DNA of 64,000 nucleotides from Bacillota bacterium (GCA_023398375.1 JAEWSH010000018.1:116759-180758), one strand, 5' to 3'; shown: positions 52,232 to 61,495, counted from the first letter of the stretch. The notes: generated from the sequence alone by a model not told the origin. Made by a program: numbers and translations.

Positions 52232-52274
52232 ACTTGATTTGAACGCGACCAAAGGTCGCAGACGGGAGTTGAAA

Positions 52275-52949
52275 ATGGAACAATATAAACAAGAGTTTAT
52301 TGAATTTATGGTAGACAGCAAGGTTCTGAAGTTTGGTGATTTTACATTAAAGAGCGGAAGGAAATCTCCATTTTTTATGAATGCAGGTTCTTATGTAACA
52401 GGAAGTCAGCTTCGTAAACTGGGTGAATATTATGCCAGAGCAATTCACGATAACTATGGGGAAAATTTTGATATCTTATTTGGACCGGCATATAAAGGAA
52501 TTCCACTTAGTGTCGCAACAACAATTGCATTCAGCGAATTATATGGAAAAGAGATCAAGTACTGCTCCAACAGAAAGGAAGTAAAAGATCATGGGGATAC
52601 AGGGATTCTTCTTGGTAGCCCTATAAAGGAGGGAGACAAAGTTGTTATCATAGAGGATGTTACAACATCGGGAAAATCAATCGAAGAAACTTTTCCGATT
52701 ATCAGAGCACAGGCAGATTGCGAAATCTTAGGATTAATGGTATCCTTAAACCGCTGCGAACGCGGAAAAGGCGAAAAAAGTGCTTTGGATGAGATCAAAG
52801 AAACATATGGCTTCGATGCACATGCGATTGTAACAATGGAAGAAGTGGTGGCACATCTTTATAACAGGCCATATAAAGAAAATATTTTTATTGATGATGA
52901 AATGAAAGCAGCAATTGAAGCATATTATGCAGAGTACGGTGTAAAGTAA
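52275..52949 (+). CDS. pyrE: Orotate phosphoribosyltransferase
   Basis: Transfers ribose phosphate from PRPP to orotate. The product is 224 residues. The PRPP loop reads KVVIIEDVTTSGKSIEE; FTLKSGRKSPFFMNAGSY and FGPAYKGIPLSVATTIA are conserved substrate blocks. The ATG at 52275 is chosen over 52215 because homology starts there and GACGGGAG precedes it. That site is part of the leader motif CAAAGGTCGCAGACGGGAGT (52250 on) shared with the genes at 30624 and 44695. It forms an operon with pyrF. Confidence 0.95.
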   Translation: MEQYKQEFIEFMVDSKVLKFGDFTLKSGRKSPFFMNAGSYVTGSQLRKLGEYYARAIHDNYGENFDILFGPAYKGIPLSVATTIAFSELYGKEIKYCSNRKEVKDHGDTGILLGSPIKEGDKVVIIEDVTTSGKSIEETFPIIRAQADCEILGLMVSLNRCERGKGEKSALDEIKETYGFDAHAIVTMEEVVAHLYNRPYKENIFIDDEMKAAIEAYYAEYGVK

Positions 52950-52992
52950 AAGAATAGAGATTCTTAATAATATATTTGAAAGAGGTGTCAAT

Positions 52993-53145
52993 ATGGAAGA
53001 AAAAATATATAAGACAATGGGAAGAACAGGCGCATGGAATATCGTACTTGGCGTAGTCTTAATCGTAGTAGGACTTACAAGTGGTATTCTTTTACTGATT
53101 AGTGGCGGCAGATTACTGGTTTCTAAAAGTAAGATTATATTTTAA
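52993..53145 (+). CDS. Small single-span membrane protein
   Basis: Frame of 50 codons starting after AAAGAGGTG. The product begins MEEKIYKTMGRTGAWNIVLG, has one or two hydrophobic segments (about 16-42, VVLIVVGLTSGILLLISGG) and ends with basic residues. Its clear ribosome site, its coding-like composition and its position between pyrE and another small membrane gene in the same direction support a real gene. Function unknown. Confidence 0.75.
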   Translation: MEEKIYKTMGRTGAWNIVLGVVLIVVGLTSGILLLISGGRLLVSKSKIIF

Positions 53146-53186
53146 TCCACAAGAATTTAAATCATTACAGGTAGGAGAAACTGTGG

Positions 53187-53510
53187 ATGAATCATAAATC
53201 GAATTATATTTTTACCAATAAGAATCATCCGGAAAAGGGAATTATGTCAACTGTTTTAGGCGTTATTTCGATAGCGTCTATTTGGATTGCCGTTTATCTG
53301 ACATTCAGGAATAAAGGGCAGGCAGAATTCAGATATGGTACAGTTGTTTTTTTGACTATGGTATTTTCATTTATAGGAATTGGACTTGGAGTATCTTCAC
53401 GTATGGAAAAGGATAAGTTCTACTTCTTTTCCTACATGGGAATTGCTCTTAATATGTTATCATTGGCAGCAATCAGTTTTATTTTATATGCAGGAGCTTA
53501 TGGACTATGA
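53187..53510 (+). CDS. Small multi-span membrane protein
   Basis: Protein of 107 residues with three hydrophobic segments, near 20-40, 50-70 and 80-105, after a polar N-terminus NHKSNYIFTNKNHPEKGIMS. GTAGGAGA precedes the ATG. The stop overlaps the start of the M29 peptidase gene (ATGATG at 53507), which indicates coupling. I do not recognise a function; its constant company with the 50-residue protein and the peptidase is the only clue. Confidence 0.82.
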   Translation: MNHKSNYIFTNKNHPEKGIMSTVLGVISIASIWIAVYLTFRNKGQAEFRYGTVVFLTMVFSFIGIGLGVSSRMEKDKFYFFSYMGIALNMLSLAAISFILYAGAYGL

Positions 53511-55561
53511 TGGATGAACGTTATGAATTAAGTATTGGGAGAATGAAGGAAATTATTACAGAAGAAGTAGTGGCTGAACCCTATGCGGCTTATTTTTGTA
53601 CGGTAGCAAAATTTTTGATACAGATGGATCAGCTCTATCGGCAAATCGCAAGTGGAAATGATAGAGAAAAGACAATTACTGAATTACAAAAGAGAAATAA
53701 AGAATTATATCAGGATATTTTACCGGAATTCTATGCTGCGAGCTATGCGAATCCAGATTATGCGTCAGCTTGTTTGGGACGGGAGTTTGGAAAGCTTTTT
53801 TCGTTTCTATATACTGAAATGAGAAGCTTGATCGTGTATGCATATGAACAAAAAGAGTTTGACATGATAATACGTCTGGAACTTTTTTTAGAAGTATATC
53901 ATGCATTTTTTTATGCCCGGACGGAAGAACATTCCGTTCCATCCTATAAAGCCATACAGGAAATTGTCTATTGGTTTGTCAGTGATTATTCGGAGCCTCT
54001 AATGGAACAACACATCAAAGAGCAACTGGATCCAACAGAACAGTTTGCCGTGGATATTATTATGAAAAGTGATTTGACAGATCTTAGATATTTATTCGAT
54101 TACGGTGAATATATAACAGAAAATCAGCTTGAAACGGCACGTCATCTGAATGGGATGTCTGAAAAACAGATCTGTAAGATTGCGGATACGTATACGGAAG
54201 GGTTTCGGATAGGCTTCGTAAATAGTAATAAAGATTTAACTTCAAAAAAGGTCGTAAATATCCGTTACAGCCTTGGATTTGAACGTGTGATAAGACAGGC
54301 AATTCTGAATTTTCGTGCGTTGGGATTGGAGCCGACAATCTATCGTGCAGGCGTTTCTGTTTTTACAAAGAGAAGCAATCTGAAGATTGGCTATTACGGA
54401 GCAATTGCGAATAAGCAGTACGATTATGATCATAAAGAGGACAATGCGCTATTTCTGGATAAAATGCTCATGAACCGTAAACTTGAAGTAATGAGGGAAG
54501 CTTATGAGAAGGAGCGTGAATGGGCACAAGTGCATGCCGGGCCTGCCTGCATGGAAGTATTTGGAGAGACACCTTTTAATCCGGTCAGTAAGGAAACTGC
54601 CTGTAAATTGTCGGAAGAGCAGCAGAAACTGTCCGTAGAGTATGCATCTAAGTCTGGTTGTATTGTGAATGAATATATTAAAGGTGAAGAAAGAAGCTTT
54701 ACAATTATAGCATTTCCGATACCGGAAATCGGAGAACAGTATCAGGAGATTTTTAATGAAGTAGTGCGGATCAATACATTGGACTATCAATTGTATCAAA
54801 AGATTCAGCAAACAATTATCGACACACTTGACAGAGCTGAATATGTCAGTGTTAAGGGGGGGAATGGAAACAGGACAAATCTAAATATATATTTGCATAA
54901 ATTAACAAATCCATCGACACAAACTATTTTTGAGAATTGTGTAGCAGATGTAAATATTCCGGTAGGCGAAGTATTTACATCCCCAAGATTAAAGGGAACC
55001 AGCGGAACGTTGCATGTGAGCAGGGTGTATTTAGGTGAACTGGAATATAAGAATCTGGAAATGAACTTCAGGGATGGTATGATAGCATCCTATTGTTGTG
55101 ATAATTTCGACACAGAGGAAGAGAACAGGAAGTATATAAAAGATAATGTACTATTTCATCATGAAACACTTCCGATGGGTGAATTCGCAATTGGTACGAA
55201 TACCACAGCATATGTGGCTGCAAAGAAGTATGAGATTGCAGATAAATTACCAATCCTGATCGCTGAAAAAATGGGACCGCACTTTGCAGTTGGCGATACC
55301 TGCTATTCTCATTCCGAGGATGTGATAGTATATAATCCGGATGGAAAAGAAATAGTGGCAAGAGAAAATGAGATTTCTATCTTGCGTAAAACTGACATCA
55401 GTAAGGCTTATTTTAACTGTCATACAGATATCACGATACCGTATGACGAATTAGAGAGCCTGAATGCGGTGACAAAGGAAGGTGAGATACTTCCAATTAT
55501 TGAAAAAGGTCGTTTTGTATTGACAGGATGCGAACAATTGAATGAGCCCTTTACTATGTGA
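53507..55561 (+). CDS. M29-family aminopeptidase with long N-terminal extension
   Basis: Metallopeptidase of 684 residues; ordinary M29 enzymes have about 410. Residues 1-245 are helical with no family that I recognise. The peptidase part starts near VVNIRYSLGFERVIRQ and shows the metal ligands in NIPVGEVFTSPRLKGTSG (Glu near 487), HHETLPMGEFAIGTN (His near 551, Glu near 559) and GPHFAVGDTCYSHSED (His near 592). Cytoplasmic, with no signal peptide. It overlaps the membrane-protein gene before it. The added domain may restrict access or bind a partner. Confidence 0.85.
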   Translation: MMDERYELSIGRMKEIITEEVVAEPYAAYFCTVAKFLIQMDQLYRQIASGNDREKTITELQKRNKELYQDILPEFYAASYANPDYASACLGREFGKLFSFLYTEMRSLIVYAYEQKEFDMIIRLELFLEVYHAFFYARTEEHSVPSYKAIQEIVYWFVSDYSEPLMEQHIKEQLDPTEQFAVDIIMKSDLTDLRYLFDYGEYITENQLETARHLNGMSEKQICKIADTYTEGFRIGFVNSNKDLTSKKVVNIRYSLGFERVIRQAILNFRALGLEPTIYRAGVSVFTKRSNLKIGYYGAIANKQYDYDHKEDNALFLDKMLMNRKLEVMREAYEKEREWAQVHAGPACMEVFGETPFNPVSKETACKLSEEQQKLSVEYASKSGCIVNEYIKGEERSFTIIAFPIPEIGEQYQEIFNEVVRINTLDYQLYQKIQQTIIDTLDRAEYVSVKGGNGNRTNLNIYLHKLTNPSTQTIFENCVADVNIPVGEVFTSPRLKGTSGTLHVSRVYLGELEYKNLEMNFRDGMIASYCCDNFDTEEENRKYIKDNVLFHHETLPMGEFAIGTNTTAYVAAKKYEIADKLPILIAEKMGPHFAVGDTCYSHSEDVIVYNPDGKEIVARENEISILRKTDISKAYFNCHTDITIPYDELESLNAVTKEGEILPIIEKGRFVLTGCEQLNEPFTM

Positions 55562-55587
55562 AAAGACGATGAAGTAAAAAGTTATGG

Positions 55588-55616
55588 TTGACGCGTAAAT
55601 TTTATATTTGTAAACT
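55588..55616 (+). promoter_or_regulatory. Promoter of the pur operon
   Basis: TTGACG at 55588-55593 and TAAACT at 55611-55616 are 17 bp apart, 44 bp before purE. No purine riboswitch is visible in this short leader. Confidence 0.65.
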
Positions 55617-55659
55617 ATAGAAAAAAGAGAAACTTTTTAAGTTTGAGGAGGAACGAAAA

Positions 55660-56160
55660 ATGGCACAGGTAGGAATCGTAATGGGCAGTGACTCAGATAT
55701 GCCGATCATGGCAAAAGCAGCTGATATTTTAGGAGAACTTGGAATTACTTATGAAATGAAAATTATATCGGCACATAGAGAACCGGATGTATTTTTTGAA
55801 TATGCAAAGTCAGCGGAGCAGAAAGGTTTCAAAGTTATTATTGCAGGAGCAGGTATGGCAGCACATCTTCCGGGAATGTGCGCGGCAATATTCCCTATGC
55901 CGGTGATAGGTATTCCGATGCATACGACATCACTTGGAGGAAGAGATTCCCTTTATTCCATCGTGCAGATGCCATCAGGTATTCCTGTTGCAACAGTTGC
56001 AATTAACGGTGGTGCGAATGCGGGACTTCTTGCTGCAAAGATTCTTGCGACATCTGACGCAGCTTTATTAGAGAAATTAAAAGATTACACAACTTCTCTT
56101 AAGGAGAGTGTTCAGAAGAAAGATGCAAGATTACAGGAAGTCGGATATAAAAACTACTAA
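55660..56160 (+). CDS. purE: N5-carboxyaminoimidazole ribonucleotide mutase
   Basis: Purine synthesis enzyme of 166 residues that moves the carboxyl group to give CAIR. IVMGSDSDMPIMAKAADIL and ISAHREPD form the active site; IAGAGMAAHLPGMCAA and GIPMHTTSLGGRDSLYSI complete it. GAGGAGG precedes the ATG. It is the first gene of purE-purM-purN-purD; purK is not adjacent. Confidence 0.95.
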   Translation: MAQVGIVMGSDSDMPIMAKAADILGELGITYEMKIISAHREPDVFFEYAKSAEQKGFKVIIAGAGMAAHLPGMCAAIFPMPVIGIPMHTTSLGGRDSLYSIVQMPSGIPVATVAINGGANAGLLAAKILATSDAALLEKLKDYTTSLKESVQKKDARLQEVGYKNY

Positions 56161-56187
56161 AATCCCACATAGGAAAGGAATTAAAAA

Positions 56188-57213
56188 ATGGATTACAAGA
56201 ACGCAGGTGTTGATATTGAGGCAGGCTACAAATCAGTAGAACTTATGAAAAAACACGTAAAAGAGACCATGAGACCGGAAGTATTAGGCGGGCTGGGCGG
56301 ATTTTCCGGAGCTTTTTCGATGGAAAGTTTTAAAAATATGGAAAAACCTACTTTGGTATCTGGTACAGATGGCGTAGGAACTAAGTTGAAGCTGGCATTT
56401 CTTATGGACAAACATGATACGATCGGTATTGATTGTGTGGCTATGTGCGTGAATGATATCGCATGTGCAGGAGGAGAACCATTATTTTTCTTAGATTATA
56501 TTGCATGCGGGAAGAATGAGCCGGAAAAGATCGCTACGATTGTAAAGGGAGTGGCTGATGGATGTAAACAATCCAATGCAGCATTAATCGGCGGTGAAAC
56601 AGCAGAAATGCCGGGGTTTTATCCGGTAGAGGAATATGATCTGGCGGGATTTGCAGTAGGTGTTGTGGATGAGAAAGATCTGATTACGGGTAAAAATCTG
56701 AAAGATGGAGATGTATTGGTGGGTATCGCATCTTCGGGTGTGCATAGTAATGGATTTTCACTAGTCAGGAAAATATTTGATATGACAAAAGAAAGTCTTG
56801 ACACTTACTATGATGAATTGGGAAAAACACTTGGTGAAGCACTCTTGGAACCAACTAAAATATATGTAAAAGCGTTAAAAAGTCTTAAAGATGCAGGTAT
56901 TACAATCAAAGCCTGCAGTCATATTACAGGCGGAGGATTTTATGAGAATATTCCCAGAATGTTACCAGAAGGTGTAAATGCAGTTGTTGAAAAAAACAGT
57001 TATCCAGTGCCGGCGATTTTTAAACTGATGCAGCAAAAGGGAAATATTGCTGATGAAATGATGTATAATACCTACAATATGGGTATCGGTATGATGTTGG
57101 CAGTAGATCCAAAGGATATTGATGCGGCCTTACAGGCAGTTGAAGCATCAGGAGAGAAGCCATATGTAGTGGGCAAGATCGTGACAGGTGAAAAAGGGAT
57201 TACATTATGTTAA
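56188..57213 (+). CDS. purM: Phosphoribosylformylglycinamidine cyclo-ligase
   Basis: Purine enzyme of 341 residues that closes the imidazole ring of AIR with ATP. YKNAGVDIEAGYKSVELMKK is the N-terminal signature; LVSGTDGVGTKLKLAF and GGETAEMPGFY hold ATP and metal. AGGAAAGGAA precedes the ATG. It lies 27 bases after purE, and its end overlaps purN by seven bases. Confidence 0.96.
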   Translation: MDYKNAGVDIEAGYKSVELMKKHVKETMRPEVLGGLGGFSGAFSMESFKNMEKPTLVSGTDGVGTKLKLAFLMDKHDTIGIDCVAMCVNDIACAGGEPLFFLDYIACGKNEPEKIATIVKGVADGCKQSNAALIGGETAEMPGFYPVEEYDLAGFAVGVVDEKDLITGKNLKDGDVLVGIASSGVHSNGFSLVRKIFDMTKESLDTYYDELGKTLGEALLEPTKIYVKALKSLKDAGITIKACSHITGGGFYENIPRMLPEGVNAVVEKNSYPVPAIFKLMQQKGNIADEMMYNTYNMGIGMMLAVDPKDIDAALQAVEASGEKPYVVGKIVTGEKGITLC

Positions 57214-57803
57214 AGATCGTTGTATGTGTATCGGGCGGCGGTACTAACTTACAGGCAATTATGGATGGCATTGAGCAGGGAATTGTCCGAAATACACAGA
57301 TTGTCCGTGTGATCAGCAATAATAAAAATGCTTTTGGGCTGGAAAGGGCAAGAATAGGCGGAATTGATGCAATATGTGTTTCTCCCAGAGATTTTGAAGA
57401 GCGTGCAGATTTTAATGCAGCGTTGTTAGCGGCAGTAGATGAAGTATGCCCGGATTTAATTGTTCTGGCAGGTTTTTTGGTAGCAATACCAGACGTGATG
57501 ATTGAAAAATATCCAAATCAGATCATTAACATTCATCCATCATTGATTCCCTCCTTTTGCGGAGTGGGGTATTATGGATTAAAAGTACATGAAGCAGCTT
57601 TGGGCCGGGGGGTAAAATATACAGGGGCAACCGTTCATTTTGTAGATGAAGGAACAGATACAGGACCGATTCTATTGCAAAAACCAGTAGAGGTATTGGC
57701 GGATGATACTCCGGAAAAATTGCAAAAACGTGTGATGGAACAGGCAGAATGGGTGATTTTGCCGAAGGCAATTGATATGATTGCGAATGGTGAATTGAAA
57801 TAA
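57207..57803 (+). CDS. purN: Phosphoribosylglycinamide formyltransferase
   Basis: Folate-dependent transformylase of 198 residues. VCVSGGGTNLQAIMDGIEQG binds the phosphate; the catalytic triad is seen in INIHPSLIPSF (Asn, His) and HFVDEGTDTGPI (Asp). The start overlaps purM, implying coupled translation. ERADFNAALLAAVDEVCPD is the typical middle helix. Length is normal for the family. Confidence 0.95.
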   Translation: MLKIVVCVSGGGTNLQAIMDGIEQGIVRNTQIVRVISNNKNAFGLERARIGGIDAICVSPRDFEERADFNAALLAAVDEVCPDLIVLAGFLVAIPDVMIEKYPNQIINIHPSLIPSFCGVGYYGLKVHEAALGRGVKYTGATVHFVDEGTDTGPILLQKPVEVLADDTPEKLQKRVMEQAEWVILPKAIDMIANGELK

Positions 57804-57844
57804 AGAAGTTAAAAAAGCGGGTGAAGCGGAGTAAGGAGCGGACA

Positions 57845-59116
57845 ATGAAAGTATTGATTGTAGGAAGTGGCGGAAGAGAACATGCTATCGCAACAAGTGT
57901 TGCAAAAAGTGCAAAGGTAAATAAAATATACTGCGCTCCGGGAAATGCGGGTATTGGTGAGATAGCGGAGTGTATACCAATAACGGCAATGGAATTCGAG
58001 AAAATAGTTACTTTTTCAAAAGAGAAAGGAATTGATCTGGTTATAGTAGGAATGGATGATCCATTAGTCGGGGGTCTGGTAGATGAACTCGAAGCAGCGG
58101 GCATACGTGCATTTGGTCCCAGAAAAAATGCAGCTATTTTGGAAGGAAGCAAAGCTTTTTCTAAGGATCTGATGAAGAAATATAACATTCCGACAGCAGA
58201 GTATGAAAATTTCGAAACACCGGAGGCAGCACTTTCTTATTTGGAAAAAGCATATTTTCCGCTTGTGTTAAAAGCTGATGGATTGGCGCTTGGAAAAGGT
58301 GTGTTGATTTGCAATACGCTGGAAGAAGCAAAAGCAGGTGTACAATCAATTATGTTAGATAAAAAATTTGGTTCTGCCGGTAATAAATTAGTAGTAGAAG
58401 AATTCATGCAGGGAAGAGAAGTATCCGTATTGTCCTTCGTAGATGGAAAAACGATTAAAACTATGACATCAGCACAGGATCATAAACGTGCGGAAGACGG
58501 TGACCAGGGATTGAATACTGGAGGCATGGGAACTTTTTCTCCGAGCCCGTTCTATACAGATGAAGTTGATGCATTCTGCAATCAATATGTATATCAGGCT
58601 ACAGTCGATGCAATGGCATCAGAAGACAGAGAATTTAAGGGCATTATTTTCTTTGGACTTATGTTAACTGAAAAAGGTCCAAAAGTTTTGGAATATAATG
58701 CAAGGTTCGGAGATCCGGAAGCACAGGTAGTGCTTCCGCGCATGAAAAATGATATCATTGATGTGATCGAAGCATGCATTGATGGAACACTGGATCAGAT
58801 CGACCTGCAATTTGAAGATAATGCAGCCGTGTGTGTTGTATTGGCATCGGCTGGTTACCCGGTTTCTTACGAAAAGGGATATTTGATCAAAGGCCTTGAG
58901 AAATTTGATGGGAAAGACGGATTCTATGTTTTTCATGCTGGTACAAAATTAACAGAGAAAGGGATCGTTACAGACGGAGGAAGGGTACTGGGAGTAACGG
59001 CAAAAGGAACAACGCTGCAAGAAGCAAGGCAGAATGCTTATAAGGCAACAGATTGGATTGATTATGAAAACAAGTATATGCGTCATGATATCGGAAAAGC
59101 AATTGATGAGGTCTGA
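57845..59116 (+). CDS. purD: Phosphoribosylamine-glycine ligase
   Basis: ATP-grasp enzyme of 423 residues that joins glycine to phosphoribosylamine. KVLIVGSGGREHAIA is the conserved N-terminus; PLVLKADGLALGKGV, EFMQGREVSVLSFVDG and LNTGGMGTFSP build the grasp. YNARFGDPEAQVVLPR ends the metal site. The ATG at 57845 follows AAGGAG; the ATG at 57821 precedes it and the homology. It closes the visible purine operon, with purB, purF, purH and purL elsewhere. Confidence 0.96.
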   Translation: MKVLIVGSGGREHAIATSVAKSAKVNKIYCAPGNAGIGEIAECIPITAMEFEKIVTFSKEKGIDLVIVGMDDPLVGGLVDELEAAGIRAFGPRKNAAILEGSKAFSKDLMKKYNIPTAEYENFETPEAALSYLEKAYFPLVLKADGLALGKGVLICNTLEEAKAGVQSIMLDKKFGSAGNKLVVEEFMQGREVSVLSFVDGKTIKTMTSAQDHKRAEDGDQGLNTGGMGTFSPSPFYTDEVDAFCNQYVYQATVDAMASEDREFKGIIFFGLMLTEKGPKVLEYNARFGDPEAQVVLPRMKNDIIDVIEACIDGTLDQIDLQFEDNAAVCVVLASAGYPVSYEKGYLIKGLEKFDGKDGFYVFHAGTKLTEKGIVTDGGRVLGVTAKGTTLQEARQNAYKATDWIDYENKYMRHDIGKAIDEV

Positions 59117-59185
59117 AACTGATAGGTAATGCATAGTGGAAATTAATTAATGTTGCAAATATTAGGGGATAGGATGTAATACTTT

Positions 59186-59635
59186 ATGGATATTGGAGTA
59201 AATTTATATAACAGGCCAACTTATTGCAGTAAGTGCGGTGGGATTATGATATTTGCTGGTGTAGGAGAGTATCACTGTGAGGATTGTAAAAATGTAGAAT
59301 ATGATGATTATGGCAAGGTACGCCTATATATTGAGAAACATAAAGGTGCAACAGCTGCGCAGATTGAAGCTGAAATAGGAGTAAGCCAGAAGACCATCAG
59401 GCAGATGCTTCGTGATGCTAAGATAGAGATTGCTGCAGAATCAAGAATCTTTATGAAGTGTGAAATATGTGGTACAAATATTCGTTCAGGCAGATTTTGC
59501 AAGAAATGTGAAGCAAATTATCATCACCAGATAGAGGAAGAACAAAGAAAAATTAAATTACATAAAAGCAGTAAAGGATACGGGATGGAAACAGAACACG
59601 ATTCCAATGGTGAGAAACGTTTCCGAAGACAATGA
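59186..59635 (+). CDS. Zinc-ribbon and helix-turn-helix protein, YvyF-like
   Basis: Protein of 149 residues with a zinc ribbon (CSKCGG and CEDCKN, residues 14-36), a central helix-turn-helix (GATAAQIEAEIGVSQKTIRQ, about 55-80) and a second cysteine group (CEICG and CKKC, about 93-110). The order resembles the TIGR03826/YvyF proteins of flagellar operons, which would fit a motile organism, but the match is by architecture only. It lies 24 bases before an SH3b membrane protein, so both are probably co-transcribed. Confidence 0.75.
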   Translation: MDIGVNLYNRPTYCSKCGGIMIFAGVGEYHCEDCKNVEYDDYGKVRLYIEKHKGATAAQIEAEIGVSQKTIRQMLRDAKIEIAAESRIFMKCEICGTNIRSGRFCKKCEANYHHQIEEEQRKIKLHKSSKGYGMETEHDSNGEKRFRRQ

Positions 59636-59658
59636 TAATGTTTTAAAAGGGGTACAAT

Positions 59659-61203
59659 ATGATGAATCAGAGAAAAACAGGAATGCAAAAGATGATGAAA
59701 GCAGCTTTTGGGGTATGTGCAATAGTATTATGTGTTCATTTTACTACACTTGGCTCTTATGCATATACGAAAACAACCGGGACGGTCGTACCGGCAACAG
59801 CTAAGATCAGAGCGGAGGCAAACACATCAAGTGAAGCGGTAGGCAGTACAGCAGCCGGAAAAACGGTTTCGATTGTTGATGAAGTGACAGGAAATGATGG
59901 CAGTACATGGTATCAGATAGAAGTGGATGGAAGCACAAAAGGGTATATCCGTTCAGATCTGGTGACAAAGGCAGCTTCTTCCGGTTCTCCGACAGATAAT
60001 TCTGCAAATACCGGTACGGATAATTCTGCAAATACTTCAGAATCGCCAGAGGCAAGCCTGAAACAGGTGGACAGTCAGGCAGCTACTGTATCCACTCCAA
60101 GTGCAAATGTCAGAAAAAGTGCTTCTACCACAGCAGAGGTCATAAGTTCTATTCCAAAGGGCACTGCTGTAACGATTACCGGAGAAACGACAGGTGATGA
60201 TGGTAAAAGATGGTTTCAGATTTCTTATAATGATGGAGCATCTACAGGATTTGTTCGTGCAGATCTGGTGACTGCAGGTACAGCAGCTGAAACTGAAGTA
60301 GCGGGTACAAAGAATTCAGATACAGCGGGTACAGAAAAACAAGGATCTCCGGAAAAAGAAACACAGGAAGCGTCTACGGAGGAAGCGACTACAGAACCGG
60401 CCAGCACGGAAGCGTCAACCGAAGAGGCTGCAGGCGGAGAAACAGAAGGTACAACGACTGGTACAGGAACTGTAACGGTTCTGAATACCGAGGAAACACC
60501 TGCGCTGCCGTCAGGATTTCAAGAAGTATCTGTGACATTGAATGATCAAAATGTAAGAGCATGGAAGAATGGAGATTTTTATGTTTTTTATGGTCAGGCT
60601 GCTGATGGAACAGTAGGATTTTATATGTATGATTCAGTAGAAAAAACTTATCAGAGATATTTCATGACGAACATTGAGATGCCGGAAGGGAATGACACAA
60701 AAGATATATCAGCTTTTTTAAAACCCATCGTAATTGGTATGGCAGCTGTTCTTGTAATTTTGTTAATTATTATTATTATCTTAACGATTAAGCTAAATGA
60801 ATATAAAGAAGAACTTGCATGGGATTCCGAAGAAGATGATGATTATCCGGAAGAAGAAATAGAAGAAGAGGAAGAAGAACTTCCAAGGCAGTATAAGAAG
60901 AAAAAGAGAAAAGTAAAGCCGGTATACGAAGAAGAGGACGATATCATAGAAGAGGAAGAAGAACCGGAACCTGTGGTTATGGTGCGTCGGGTACCAAAGA
61001 AAAAAGTAGAAGCTGCGAGACCTCAAGTTAAGAAAGTAACAACAAGTAAACCTCGGAACTTCCTGGAAGAGGAAGAGATGGAAATTCCGGTCAGGAAAAA
61101 AATTAAAAAGAAGCCTGCTTTTACACCAGTTTCTGATGATTTGGATCCGGATGACGAAGATACATTTGTGTTTATTAATTTGGATGGCGATGATTTGGAT
61201 TAA
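59659..61203 (+). CDS. SH3b-domain membrane protein with charged tail
   Basis: Membrane protein of 514 residues. A signal-like helix lies near 14-36. Two bacterial SH3 domains follow (about 37-107 and 145-210, each ending in GYIRSDLVTKA- or GFVRADLVTA-type strands), which usually bind cell-wall peptide. A Thr/Glu-rich linker and a small beta domain come next. A transmembrane helix lies near 354-374 and the last 140 residues are an extreme mixture of acidic and basic runs. ATG at 59659 follows AAAGGGG. It probably links the wall to a cytoplasmic partner. Confidence 0.82.
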   Translation: MMNQRKTGMQKMMKAAFGVCAIVLCVHFTTLGSYAYTKTTGTVVPATAKIRAEANTSSEAVGSTAAGKTVSIVDEVTGNDGSTWYQIEVDGSTKGYIRSDLVTKAASSGSPTDNSANTGTDNSANTSESPEASLKQVDSQAATVSTPSANVRKSASTTAEVISSIPKGTAVTITGETTGDDGKRWFQISYNDGASTGFVRADLVTAGTAAETEVAGTKNSDTAGTEKQGSPEKETQEASTEEATTEPASTEASTEEAAGGETEGTTTGTGTVTVLNTEETPALPSGFQEVSVTLNDQNVRAWKNGDFYVFYGQAADGTVGFYMYDSVEKTYQRYFMTNIEMPEGNDTKDISAFLKPIVIGMAAVLVILLIIIIILTIKLNEYKEELAWDSEEDDDYPEEEIEEEEEELPRQYKKKKRKVKPVYEEEDDIIEEEEEPEPVVMVRRVPKKKVEAARPQVKKVTTSKPRNFLEEEEMEIPVRKKIKKKPAFTPVSDDLDPDDEDTFVFINLDGDDLD

Positions 61204-61216
61204 TAATGCGAGAAAA

Positions 61217-61256
61217 GATAGTTTGCAATTGGAAGCAATTGCAAACTATCTTTTTT
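61217..61256 (+). terminator. Strong intrinsic terminator
   Basis: GATAGTTTGCAATTG at 61217-61231 pairs perfectly with CAATTGCAAACTATC at 61236-61250, followed by six T. A copy of the TACGCGGGCAACGACCC repeat begins at 61261, directly after it. Confidence 0.92.
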
Positions 61257-61370
61257 AATATACGCGGGCAACGACCCAGATACAAAAAAAACACTAGAGA
61301 TATTTTGAAAACAGTTATGTCCATGATGTTAAAACTAGATGACAAAAAGAAATATTATTACACAAACATA

Positions 61371-61411
61371 TTGACATGAAATAAAAATACATTTACAATT
61401 CAAAATGTAAA
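61371..61411 (+). promoter_or_regulatory. Promoter and inverted repeat before the aldolase gene
   Basis: TTGACA at 61371-61376 and TACAAT at 61394-61399 are 17 bp apart. TTTACA (61392-61397) and TGTAAA (61406-61411) form an inverted repeat across the -10 box, a likely repressor site. Confidence 0.7.
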
Positions 61412-61495
61412 CATTAACAACATGTATTCAGTAATGGATAAAAATGAGTGTGTTTATGAAACGGAAATCTAATAAAAAAATCGGAGGAAGAAATT

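Noticed and set aside
55561..55660. A purine riboswitch before purE
   Set aside because: Only about 40 bases separate the predicted start from the gene, too short for the three-way junction.
57526..58188. A 220-codon minus-strand frame across purN and purD
   Set aside because: It overlaps two well-conserved purine genes and has no recognisable motif.
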